From Phormidium tenue FACHB-1052 (GTDB lineage Bacteria > Cyanobacteriota > Cyanobacteriia > Phormidesmidales > Phormidesmidaceae), in NCBI RefSeq assembly GCF_014696675.1, contig NZ_JACJQN010000009.1, positions 179,217 to 243,216 on the forward strand: a DNA stretch of 64,000 nucleotides. The letters are read 5' to 3'. Positions 55,467 through 62,565 of this stretch are shown here, in pieces; the first letter of the stretch is position 1, and each line of letters starts with the position of its first letter. The notes under the pieces were generated by a model. The model had not been told where the DNA came from. It worked only from the letters and a program-made list of their open reading frames with translations, and did no database searches. A program made the translations under genes and the position numbers.

Positions 55467-56141
55467 TTAACCCATCCAACCCATCAGCCCATAGGCTAGA
55501 GCCGCACTCCCCAGCGGCACCGTGAGGTTGTCGAGGCCGTAGAACGAGAGGGTTTCGAGCAGGGTGGCGGCGATCGCCACCACCACCGCCGTTGCCCACA
55601 CCGCCCCAGTAAACCCCGCCGTCAGCCCCAGCACCAGCAAAACCACCAGCAAGCTAGCCAGGGCCATGGTCAAACTACCCTCCCAACTCTTCTGGTTGCC
55701 AAAAATCTTGTAGGGATGGCGGCCAAAGTTTTGCCCCACTAAGGCGGCCAAACCATCTCCCCAAGTCATGACCAAAATGCCAAGGGCAGCGTACTGCGGT
55801 AGGCCCAAGGGCCAGAAAACTGCTGTCAGTACCCCAATGCTGACAGCGTAAAAAAAAGTACCCAAACTGTTGCGACCTACACCGTCAACCCCCGGCAAAA
55901 TTGGCAGCCGGTACGACAGCAGTGCTACGCCGCTAAACACGACAGAGGCCGCTATACCCATCCAAGCGGGAGTATGCAGCCACCACGCCAGCAAAATTAC
56001 GTGACCTGCCCCAATATGGACGATTTTTCGGGTAATTTCGGTAGCGAAGTGGCCGGTGCGACGCACCCCTTCAGCCACTCCCCCAACTACTGCCAGCCAG
56101 GCGGCTACCAGTCCAATTTGCACAAGCGCAGTAGCCATCAT
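55467..56141 (-). CDS. Phytol/polyprenol kinase-like CTP-dependent membrane kinase
   Basis: 224 residues with about seven membrane helices. Motifs of the dolichol kinase/phosphatidate cytidylyltransferase-like family are TRKIVHIGAGH, RNSLGTFFYAVSIGVL, VMTWGDGLAALVGQNFG and FGNQKSWEGSLTM. Cyanobacterial and plant members (VTE5-like) phosphorylate phytol released from chlorophyll for tocopherol and phylloquinone synthesis; a farnesol/geranylgeraniol kinase is an alternative. ATG 56141 or 56138. Divergent from pyrH with 58 bases between. Confidence 0.82.
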   Translation of the reverse strand: MMATALVQIGLVAAWLAVVGGVAEGVRRTGHFATEITRKIVHIGAGHVILLAWWLHTPAWMGIAASVVFSGVALLSYRLPILPGVDGVGRNSLGTFFYAVSIGVLTAVFWPLGLPQYAALGILVMTWGDGLAALVGQNFGRHPYKIFGNQKSWEGSLTMALASLLVVLLVLGLTAGFTGAVWATAVVVAIAATLLETLSFYGLDNLTVPLGSAALAYGLMGWMG

Positions 56142-56199
56142 GGCAGGGGAAGCAAGTATAGTGGTGTGGGACTTCTAGACCTTACTACACCAACTTCCT

Positions 56200-56928
56200 A
56201 TGGATAAACCTTATAAGCGAGTGCTGCTAAAACTTAGCGGCGAAGCCCTTATGGGCGACATGGACTACGGCATCGATCCTAACGTAGTAGAAACCATCGC
56301 GGCTGAGATCGCCGAGGTGATTAAAGAAGAGATCGAAATCGCCGTGGTGGTGGGTGCTGGCAACATCTTTCGCGGCATTAAAGGCTCCGCTGCCGGGATG
56401 GATCGAGCCACCGCCGACTACATCGGCATGATCGCCACGGTAATGAATGCCATGACCCTGCAAGACTCGCTAGAGCGCATGGGGGTGCCGACTCGGGTAC
56501 AGACGGCGATCGCCATGCAAGAGGTCGCCGAGCCCTACATCCGCCGCCGTGCCATTCGCCACCTGGAGAAAAACCGGGTGGTTATTTTTGGGGCAGGCTC
56601 CGGCAATCCCTTCTTTACTACCGACACTACCGCCGCGCTACGGGCGGCGGAGATCAACGCCGAGGTGGTGTTCAAAGCAACCAAGGTTGACGGCGTCTAC
56701 GATTCTGATCCTAAAATTAATCCTAACGCCAAGCGCTTTCGCACCCTCACCTACGGGTATGTGCTGCAGAACGATCTAAAAGTGATGGACAGCACCGCGA
56801 TCGCCCTCTGTAAGGACAACAACATCCCTATCATGGTATTTGACCTGTCAGTGCCGGGAAACATCAAGCGGGCGCTGATGGGCGAATCTATCGGCACGAT
56901 TGTAGGAGAGTCTTGTGATGTCAGTTGA
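56200..56928 (+). CDS. pyrH: UMP kinase
   Basis: 242-residue hexameric bacterial UMP kinase (UMP + ATP to UDP). [54 protein letters not shown] and [19 protein letters not shown] are intact, giving nucleotide and UMP sites. Standard length. The 3' end overlaps the frr start by a few bases, and the frr ribosome site (AGGAG, 56904-56908) is inside its coding region. The pyrH-frr pair is conserved in cyanobacteria. Confidence 0.97.
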   Translation: MDKPYKRVLLKLSGEALMGDMDYGIDPNVVETIAAEIAEVIKEEIEIAVVVGAGNIFRGIKGSAAGMDRATADYIGMIATVMNAMTLQDSLERMGVPTRVQTAIAMQEVAEPYIRRRAIRHLEKNRVVIFGAGSGNPFFTTDTTAALRAAEINAEVVFKATKVDGVYDSDPKINPNAKRFRTLTYGYVLQNDLKVMDSTAIALCKDNNIPIMVFDLSVPGNIKRALMGESIGTIVGESCDVS

Positions 56929-57478
56929 CGATATTTTGCTCGAAACCGAAGACCAGATGCAGAAGTCTATCGAGGCGACCCAGCGCAACTTCAACACCAT
57001 TCGCACGGGGCGCGCCAATTCCTCGCTGCTCGATCGCATCGAGATTGACTACTACGGTGCCCAGACTCCCCTCAGGCAGATGGCCAACATCTCCATCCCT
57101 GACTCCACCACGCTGATGATTCAGCCCTACGACGCCAGCAGCCTCACCACCATCGAAAAAGCCATTTCGATGTCTGACGTGGGTCTCACCCCCAACAACG
57201 ATGGCCGGGTAATTCGCCTCAACATTCCACCGTTGACCAGCGAGCGCCGCAAAGAATTTGTCAAAACGGCGGGCAAAGTAGCTGAAGAAGGCCGCGTTTC
57301 CATTCGCAACCAGCGCCGCAACGGCATCGACGCGGTCAAAAAGCTAGAGAAGGCCAGCGATATCTCCGAAGACGAGTCGCGCGATGCCCAGGATGAAATT
57401 CAAAAGCTCACCGACAAGTACATCGCCAAGCTCGACGAAGCCCTAGCCGCCAAAGAAAAAGACATTATGACTGTGTGA
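56918..57478 (+). CDS. frr: Ribosome recycling factor
   Basis: 186-residue two-domain factor that splits post-termination ribosomes with [58 protein letters not shown] and [19 protein letters not shown] are diagnostic. ATG 56918 is chosen, 9 bases after AGGAG; a GTG one codon upstream is the alternative. A hairpin CGCGATCCCTCGT / ACGAGGTCGCG follows the stop, without a T-run. Confidence 0.97.
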   Translation: MSVDDILLETEDQMQKSIEATQRNFNTIRTGRANSSLLDRIEIDYYGAQTPLRQMANISIPDSTTLMIQPYDASSLTTIEKAISMSDVGLTPNNDGRVIRLNIPPLTSERRKEFVKTAGKVAEEGRVSIRNQRRNGIDAVKKLEKASDISEDESRDAQDEIQKLTDKYIAKLDEALAAKEKDIMTV

Positions 57479-57508
57479 TGGCTTGTGGAGACGCGATCCC
57501 TCGTGTCT

Positions 57509-57670
57509 CTACGAGGTCGCGCCTTTAGGTCTGACAAAATAGGCAAAGTGCATAGGGTAGCCATCAGCGTAGAGCTTATCGACTTGGTTTTGGGCGATGG
57601 CTTGGCTTTGAAACACATCTAAAACGGTCTCTCGACCATTGGCGTAGCGAACGCAAAGTTCCCAAATCAT
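57509..57670 (-). CDS. 53-residue conserved-looking small protein
   Basis: ATG 57670 to TAG 57511-57509 encodes 53 residues. The N-terminus is MIWELCVRYANGRETVLDVF; the C-terminal part reads LYADGYPMHFAYFVRPKG. AGGG lies about 8 bases before the ATG. The alternation suggests an alpha/beta fold: strand, helix with QAIAQNQVDKL, strand. It occupies the space between frr and the aroF leader, convergent to frr. No family is known to me, but composition, ribosome site and placement all support a real gene. Confidence 0.65.
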   Translation of the reverse strand: MIWELCVRYANGRETVLDVFQSQAIAQNQVDKLYADGYPMHFAYFVRPKGATS

Positions 57671-57859
57671 GGTGATTTCCCTAATGGCGGTCTGAAGCGT
57701 TGGTGCGTTGACAGGCCTGACTTTACGATGACTTCATGCAGGCCAAGTGTCCTCATCCTAGGTTTATCAACTGAGGATGTACTCCGAGAAATCCACGAAC
57801 TTAGACCGGCAACCTGCCGGAGATTCTGGGCTAGGCACAACTGAATTTTCTCACCCCGG

Positions 57860-57888
57860 TTGACGCTCCCTGGCAGCCCTGTTAGATT
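57860..57888 (+). promoter_or_regulatory. Promoter of the aroF leader
   Basis: TTGACG (57860-57865) and TAGATT (57883-57888) are separated by exactly 17 bases. The start should be near 57,895, about 20 bases before the first leader-peptide ATG. Everything from here to the aroF ATG would form one leader of about 350 nt. Confidence 0.75.
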
Positions 57889-57916
57889 GCAGATACGTTT
57901 CAGTCTTTCTCCAGCA

Positions 57917-57976
57917 ATGACCGCGACCGTAAGAGCATTTTATTTTTGGTGGCAGCCGTCGGTTCACAGGTCGTGA
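57917..57976 (+). CDS. Aromatic leader peptide 1 of the aroF attenuator
   Basis: ATG 57917 to TGA 57974-57976 encodes the 19-residue MTATVRAFYFWWQPSVHRS. Five consecutive codons (8-12) specify Phe, Tyr, Phe, Trp, Trp, the three end products of the pathway that aroF opens. Its last codons (57960-57970) form the first arm of an antiterminator stem. A ribosome finishing at the stop would cover that arm; one stalled at the first aromatic codons would leave it free. No Shine-Dalgarno is visible. The role is inferred from sequence architecture. Confidence 0.8.
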   Translation: MTATVRAFYFWWQPSVHRS

Positions 57977-58007
57977 GCACCATTTGTGTTGCCAACCTTG
58001 TGAACCG
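57960..58007 (+). promoter_or_regulatory. Antiterminator stem of attenuator 1
   Basis: CGGTTCACAGG (57960-57970, inside leader peptide 1) pairs with CCTTGTGAACCG (57996-58007), 11 pairs with one bulged T. The 3' arm shares AACCG (58003-58007) with the left arm of terminator 1, so the two structures exclude each other. Confidence 0.75.
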
Positions 58008-58036
58008 CAGAGCTTACCCTCTGCGGTTTTGTTTTT
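58003..58036 (+). terminator. Attenuator terminator 1
   Basis: Perfect 10-bp stem AACCGCAGAG / CTCTGCGGTT with 6-nt loop, followed by TTGTTTTTTG. It ends a transcript that contains no gene other than leader peptide 1, which marks it as a conditional terminator upstream of aroF. Confidence 0.85.
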
Positions 58037-58071
58037 TGTTTGATCCCTTAGCCCTGTTTTCTTTAACCGCT

Positions 58072-58137
58072 ATGCAAATCTCCATCACCAATTGGTACTA
58101 CGGATTTTTTTACACCACCGGGTCAGGCTTGTGGTGA
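58072..58137 (+). CDS. Aromatic leader peptide 2 of the aroF attenuator
   Basis: ATG 58072 to TGA 58135-58137 encodes 21 residues beginning MQISITN. Then come Trp8-Tyr9-Tyr10, Gly, Phe12-Phe13-Tyr14 and, after TTGSGL, a terminal Trp21. The aromatic run starts at residue 8, exactly as in leader 1. Codons 16-19 (ACC GGG TCA GGC) contain the first arm of the second antiterminator. The same reading logic applies: stalling at W8-Y10 frees the arm, while completion to the stop masks it. A longer upstream extension of this frame exists, but it would run through terminator 1 and lacks a good start. Confidence 0.8.
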   Translation: MQISITNWYYGFFYTTGSGLW

Positions 58138-58168
58138 TAGGTCTTCCTATGCCCTTTACCTGACCCGG
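58118..58168 (+). promoter_or_regulatory. Antiterminator stem of attenuator 2
   Basis: CCGGGTCAGG (58118-58127, inside leader peptide 2) pairs perfectly with CCTGACCCGG (58159-58168). The 3' arm shares ACCCGG with the left arm of terminator 2, so formation of one excludes the other. Confidence 0.8.
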
Positions 58169-58195
58169 AGCCGCAAGCTTCGGGTTTTTTGTTTT
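58163..58195 (+). terminator. Attenuator terminator 2
   Basis: ACCCGGAGC (58163-58171) and GCTTCGGGT (58177-58185) form a 9-position stem with one G:T pair and loop CGCAA, followed by a T-run (58185-58190, then GTTTT). Located 53 bases before the aroF ATG. Confidence 0.85.
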
Positions 58196-58247
58196 CTACT
58201 GCGACCTGTTCTTCAACCCCCAAACCGTTCTTTACCCTTTTTTCACT

Positions 58248-59150
58248 ATGAAAGACGCCGTTTTGACCCGTAAATCTAGCCCTGACCACCGCTCGGTGGT
58301 GGCCCTCACTGATACCGTCGCCATTGGTGGCGACACCCTACTGATTGTGGGCGGCCCCTGCGCTGTCGAAAGCGCCGAGCAGATGGAGCAGGTGGCCCAC
58401 CATCTGGCCCCCACCCCCGTGCAGGCGCTGCGGGGCGGGGTCTTCAAGCCGCGCACGTCGCCCTACGCCTTCCAGGGCATGGGAGAGGCCGGGCTGCGGA
58501 TTTTAGACGACATTCGGCAGCGGTTTCAGATGCCGGTGATCTCTGAGGTGATGGCCATGGATCAAATTCCCGCGATGGTGGCCCAGGTGGATGTGTTGCA
58601 GGTGGGCAGCCGCAACATGCAGAACTTTGACCTGCTAAAGGCCCTGGGCCGCATCGACAAGCCGGTGCTGCTCAAGCGCGGGCTGGCCGCCACCGTCGAA
58701 GAATTTGTCATGGCGGCGGAATACATTCTCAGCCACGGCAACCCCAACGTGATTCTCTGCGAGCGGGGCATTCGCAGCTTTGATACCTACACCCGCAATG
58801 TGCTTGACCTGGGGGCGGTAGTGGCCCTAAAACAACTCACCCACCTGCCGGTGATGGTAGACCCCAGCCATGCCGCCGGTAAGCGCGAGCTAGTACCTGC
58901 TCTGGCGCGGGCGGCGATCGCCGCTGGGGCCGATGGGCTAATCGTCGAGTGCCACCCGGTGCCCAATAAGTCTGTGTCAGATGCCCGCCAAGCCCTTACC
59001 CTAGAGGAGATGGTTTTGCTAGCCCGCAGCCTCGACCCCATTGCGGCAGCTCTGGGTCGCCGCTTAGCCACCGATGGTGACGCGATCGCTGGTGCCACTG
59101 CTTTCAAGGCGTCAGATCGGCCTCTGGCAGGAACTGCGATCGCCGCCTAA
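58248..59150 (+). CDS. aroF: 3-deoxy-7-phosphoheptulonate (DAHP) synthase
   Basis: 300-residue type I DAHP synthase of the AroF/AroA-gamma subgroup, condensing PEP with erythrose 4-phosphate at the entry to the shikimate pathway. LLIVGGPCAVESAEQM, RGGVFKPRTSPYAFQG, MQNFDLLKALG, PVLLKRGLAATVEEF, ILCERGIRSFDTYTRN and VMVDPSHAAGKRELV supply substrate and metal sites. No long N-terminal regulatory domain (ACT or chorismate mutase) is present. Control by end products may therefore lie chiefly in the tandem attenuator upstream. ATG 58248; no Shine-Dalgarno seen. Confidence 0.96.
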   Translation: MKDAVLTRKSSPDHRSVVALTDTVAIGGDTLLIVGGPCAVESAEQMEQVAHHLAPTPVQALRGGVFKPRTSPYAFQGMGEAGLRILDDIRQRFQMPVISEVMAMDQIPAMVAQVDVLQVGSRNMQNFDLLKALGRIDKPVLLKRGLAATVEEFVMAAEYILSHGNPNVILCERGIRSFDTYTRNVLDLGAVVALKQLTHLPVMVDPSHAAGKRELVPALARAAIAAGADGLIVECHPVPNKSVSDARQALTLEEMVLLARSLDPIAAALGRRLATDGDAIAGATAFKASDRPLAGTAIAA

Positions 59151-59255
59151 ATCAGCCTCATCAGCATTCGCAATAGGTGCCATTAGCAAAGACCGCTGTC
59201 ATTGGGCTTCATATTTTGTTACAACATAAGGGGAATTAGGTTGGTAATAACCTCT

Positions 59256-60050
59256 ATGTTTGGTGGCTTTACCGGGTTTCAGTCCAAAGGATCCAATGAC
59301 TTTGGCGAAAGGATGATTAACTCTGTGGCTACCCAGTCGCTGCGTCACCTATTTAGCCGCAGCGATGCTGTGGAAGTAGCGGTGCGCTGCTCTCCCTCCA
59401 GCAAGCTGCTTCAGGGCACCATCGATAGCTTTCGCATGGAAGGTCGCGGCCTCGTCATTCGCAAAGAATTTGAGGCGTCCGAGATGATGTTTGAGACCGA
59501 TACGGTGTCGATTGACGTCGGCTCAGCGATCGGCGGCAAAATTCGCCTGCGCCAGCCCACCCAGGCGGTGGCCCAGGTGACGCTAAACGAAGACGCCATC
59601 AACCGCGCCTTTGAGGCCGAGCTGGTGCGTCAGCACCTCGAAGGGGTCACTGATGAGGCGGTCACCTCCCTCTCGGGGGGCGACCCGGTCACCTTTCGGG
59701 ATATCAACATCACGCTGCTGCCCAACCAGGCCGTCAAGATTACGGCTAAGACCGATTTGCCCAACCACAAGGATGTACCCATTCAAATGTCGGCCCAGGT
59801 CACGGTCGAAAAGCGGCGGCGAATTATTTTCGCCAACGCAGAATTTTTGCCCGAGGGTGTTCCCGAAGCGCTGACATCCATCTCAGAAACTTTAACCAAA
59901 GGCTTTGCAGAGGTGCTCAACCGCATGGTCGACCTAGAGCGCTTTAACCTCGACGGGGTGCTGCTGCGGGTCAACCGCTTAGAAACCCAGGGTAAACAGC
60001 TAGTATTTAGCGGCTATGCCCAGATTGAACACTTTCCCGGCACAGTGTAG
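59256..60050 (+). CDS. DUF2993 (LmeA-like) protein
   Basis: 264 residues. The pattern MINSVATQSLRHLFSRSDAVEV, SFRMEGRGLVIRKEFEASEM, VSIDVGSAIGGKIRLRQPTQ and AQVTLNEDAINRAF matches DUF2993 proteins, which in actinobacteria include the lipid-binding LmeA. Here no signal peptide is evident. ATG 59256 starts at MFGGFTGFQSK; the frame is open to 59202, but that extension is unlikely. Cyanobacterial members are uncharacterised. Confidence 0.85.
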   Translation: MFGGFTGFQSKGSNDFGERMINSVATQSLRHLFSRSDAVEVAVRCSPSSKLLQGTIDSFRMEGRGLVIRKEFEASEMMFETDTVSIDVGSAIGGKIRLRQPTQAVAQVTLNEDAINRAFEAELVRQHLEGVTDEAVTSLSGGDPVTFRDINITLLPNQAVKITAKTDLPNHKDVPIQMSAQVTVEKRRRIIFANAEFLPEGVPEALTSISETLTKGFAEVLNRMVDLERFNLDGVLLRVNRLETQGKQLVFSGYAQIEHFPGTV

Positions 60051-60072
60051 GGGATGAGGGTTTTAGGTCTGT

Positions 60073-60109
60073 GGTTCAAGGGGTAGCCTTGTGCCCTTTA
60101 CCTTGAACC
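60073..60109. repeat. Intergenic hairpin
   Basis: GGTTCAAGG (60073-60081) and CCTTGAACC (60101-60109) pair perfectly, with further partial pairing inside. Lies between the DUF2993 and ExbB-like genes (same strand); no T-run. Confidence 0.65.
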
Positions 60110-60165
60110 GTAAATCGACCAAGGCCAGTATCATAGTTGGGTTCTTGGGTTAGGGCAGCGGCGCT

Positions 60166-60825
60166 ATGGGTAACTGGTTTGCGGCAGGGGGCGTTGTCAT
60201 GTGGCCGCTGCTGCTGTGTTCGCTGCTGACCCTGACCCTTGCTGTGGAGCGAAGCTGGTTTTGGCTACAAATTGGCCGCGAGCAGCAAGGGCTGGTGCCC
60301 CAGGTACTCAATACGTTTAACCAGAATCCCCAGCGGGCGATCGCTAAACTCAAGCAGCACCAGCAGTTGCCCATTGCCCGCATTTTTCTGGCCGCCCTCA
60401 CCCTGAGCGATGCCACCCCCGAAGAATTTCGCCTGGCCCTAGAGAGTGCCGCCCAGGCCGAGTTGCCGGTGCTCAAGCGCTTCCAAACCCTGTTTGAAAC
60501 CGTGGTGGGGATTGCACCGCTGTTGGGGCTGCTCGGGACGGTGCTCGGGCTGATGCAGACGTTTTCGACCCTGAAACTGGGCGATACCGGTGGCCCCGCC
60601 GCCAGTGGCGTTACCGCTGGGGTGAGCGAAGCCCTGATCTCTACGGCGGCGGGGCTGGTAGTTGCTCTCGTCGCGCTGCTGTTGACCAACCTGTTTCAGG
60701 GGCTGTATCGCCGCCAGCGGGCGTTCATTCAAGAGGCGGGGGGCAAGCTAGAGATTCTTCATCGCCGCGCCCAGCGCCAGGGGTCGATAAGTTCCAATGT
60801 CTTTTTGCCGGGGAGCCTGCCATGA
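60166..60825 (+). CDS. MotA/TolQ/ExbB-family proton channel protein
   Basis: 219 residues with an N-terminal helix (about 5-30), a cytoplasmic loop, and two closely spaced helices carrying ETVVGIAPLLGLLGTVLGLM and GVTAGVSEALISTAAGLVVA, the ExbB/TolQ signature. Such proteins form the pmf-driven motor with an ExbD/TolR partner to energise outer-membrane transport or envelope maintenance. No exbD follows here. Its stop overlaps the start of the flavoprotein gene by four bases (ATGA). Confidence 0.88.
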   Translation: MGNWFAAGGVVMWPLLLCSLLTLTLAVERSWFWLQIGREQQGLVPQVLNTFNQNPQRAIAKLKQHQQLPIARIFLAALTLSDATPEEFRLALESAAQAELPVLKRFQTLFETVVGIAPLLGLLGTVLGLMQTFSTLKLGDTGGPAASGVTAGVSEALISTAAGLVVALVALLLTNLFQGLYRRQRAFIQEAGGKLEILHRRAQRQGSISSNVFLPGSLP

Positions 60826-62099
60826 GGGATGGTGGTCTTAGGCCGTCGGGATCAGCCCAGCGTGCGGCAGTGATTGTAGTAGGGGCTGGGGCGGCGGGGC
60901 TGTTTGGGGCGATCGCCTGTGCCGAAGCCAACCCTGGCCAGTCTATCCATATTTTTGAGGCGGGGCGCGCCCCCCTGGCCAAGGTGAGAATTTCGGGCGG
61001 CGGGCGCTGCAACGTCACCCATGCCTGTTTTGACCCAGCGGTGCTAGTGAACCACTACCCGCGCGGCGGCAATTCCCTGCGCGGCCCCTTCAGCCGCTTT
61101 CAGCCCCAGGACACGGTGGCCTGGTTTGAGCAGCGGGGGGTGCGGCTCAAAACCGAGGCCGATGGCCGCATGTTCCCGACCACCGACGACTCGGGCACCA
61201 TCGTTGACTGCCTGCTGGGGGAAGCCCACAGATTAGGCATCAAAATTCACACCAGCCAGGCGATCGCCCAAATTCACCACGACGACGAGGGCTTTTGGCT
61301 GACGACACGGGCTGGGGCCGAGTGGCACTGCGATCGCCTGCTGTTGGCCACCGGCAGCAGCCCTGGTGGCTACCGCCTGGCCCTCAAGCTGGGACACGAC
61401 TTGGTGCCGCCCGTGCCCTCGCTATTCACCTTCAACATCCCTGACCCGGTGCTGCACGACCTGGCGGGAGTTTCGGTTGAGACCGTCCACCTCAGCCTGG
61501 GGCTGGAAAATTCCCCGGCGCTTACCCAGAGCGGGCCGCTGCTAATTACCCACTGGGGCATGAGCGGTCCGGCGGTGCTCAAGCTCTCTGCGTATGGGGC
61601 GGTGGGGCTGCACCGCCAGCGCTATCGAGCGACGCTGACGGTGAACTGGCTACCGGCCCTCAAGCAAGACCAGGTGCGGCAAAAGCTAACCAGCCTCAAG
61701 CAAGAGCAGGGCAAGCGGCAGGTGGCGGCGTTTTCACCGTTTCCAGAACTGTCGCGGCGGCTGTGGCAGTATTTGGTTCAGCACCGGGCCAAGGTGAGCA
61801 CTCAGCTAAACTGGGCCGACCTGTCTAAGGGGCAGGTACAAGCGCTGGTGACAGAGCTAACGCGGGGGGAATATGCGATCGCAGGCAAAGGCGTCTTCAA
61901 AGATGAATTTGTCACCTGTGGTGGCATTCCTCTACCTGAGGTCAACTTCAAAACCCTGGAGAGCCGTCGCTGCCCAGGGCTCTACCTAGCAGGTGAAATT
62001 CTCAACATCGACGGCATCACAGGCGGTTTCAACTTTCAAAACGCCTGGACTACGGGCTGGCTAGCGGGGCAAGCCATGGCCGCAGCCCAGCGTCAGTAG
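60822..62099 (+). CDS. HI0933/YhiN-family FAD-dependent oxidoreductase
   Basis: 425 residues. The N-terminal dinucleotide fold VIVVGAGAAGLFGAIACAE is followed by the family marker LAKVRISGGGRCNVTHA. Later come GRMFPTTDDSGTIVDCLL, LLLATGSSPGG, THWGMSGPAVLKLSA and the C-terminal FAD site YLAGEILNIDGITGGFNFQN. This family is widely annotated as aminoacetone oxidase-like or NAD(P)/FAD oxidoreductase; the reaction is unsettled. It overlaps the ExbB-like gene by 4 bases, so the two are translationally coupled. Confidence 0.9.
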   Translation: MRDGGLRPSGSAQRAAVIVVGAGAAGLFGAIACAEANPGQSIHIFEAGRAPLAKVRISGGGRCNVTHACFDPAVLVNHYPRGGNSLRGPFSRFQPQDTVAWFEQRGVRLKTEADGRMFPTTDDSGTIVDCLLGEAHRLGIKIHTSQAIAQIHHDDEGFWLTTRAGAEWHCDRLLLATGSSPGGYRLALKLGHDLVPPVPSLFTFNIPDPVLHDLAGVSVETVHLSLGLENSPALTQSGPLLITHWGMSGPAVLKLSAYGAVGLHRQRYRATLTVNWLPALKQDQVRQKLTSLKQEQGKRQVAAFSPFPELSRRLWQYLVQHRAKVSTQLNWADLSKGQVQALVTELTRGEYAIAGKGVFKDEFVTCGGIPLPEVNFKTLESRRCPGLYLAGEILNIDGITGGFNFQNAWTTGWLAGQAMAAAQRQ

Positions 62100-62107
62100 A
62101 CTAAGCA

Positions 62108-62239
62108 CTACTTCAGCAGCAGAGAGTTGGTCATAACCGGCCCATTAGAGTTTCGAAATAGCGGTTCGTAGGTGTAGTCAACATTTGCGGAGAGGGCCAA
62201 GATGTTGAGTTCCGCCTGGTCACCCCTTAAGAAAAACGG
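62108..62239 (-). pseudogene. Possible C-terminal gene fragment
   Basis: On the reverse strand the frame from 62239 to TAG 62110-62108 reads PFFLRGDQAELNILALSANV then DYTYEPLFRNSNGPVMTNSL and LLK. This looks like the end of a protein, but an in-frame stop lies immediately upstream and no start codon is present. It is probably the residue of a deleted gene at the edge of the A+T-rich segment. No family recognised. Confidence 0.35.
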
Positions 62240-62565
62240 CTAAGTGCCATAAGTTTAGTACACGTGACCTGAATCAACCATAGAACACAAAATGAGTGGT
62301 TGATAAGATACTTGAGGTGGCAAAGCCCCAAGCTGGGAATAACTATACTAAAGCTTGAAGCCTTGATCATTAACTATGAGATGTGAAGGCCCCTAGCTCT
62401 GCCAAGACCTGCAAGCTAAGATTTTCACGCCTGAATAAGGCTCTTATTCATTCAAATTACACAAACATATGACCATAGAAATCATAAGCTAACTTGATTC
62501 ATTTCAAGGCTTCAAACTTTGTTTAAACATAGCAATATTTTTACGGCCATTTTTCAATCAGGATC
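62240..62565. other. A+T-rich intergenic region
   Basis: Noticeably richer in A+T than the rest of the window, with no gene found. Presumably holds the promoter of the coiled-coil protein gene. The composition shift begins here and suggests acquired DNA. Confidence 0.45.

Noticed and set aside
57492..57522. Hairpin after frr as a terminator
   Set aside because: Good stem (CGCGATCCCTCGT / ACGAGGTCGCG) but no T-run on either strand. Noted under frr only.
57946..58137. 63-codon frame that includes aromatic leader peptide 2
   Set aside because: Begins at a TTG inside leader 1 and reads through terminator 1. The 21-codon frame from ATG 58072 explains the region better.
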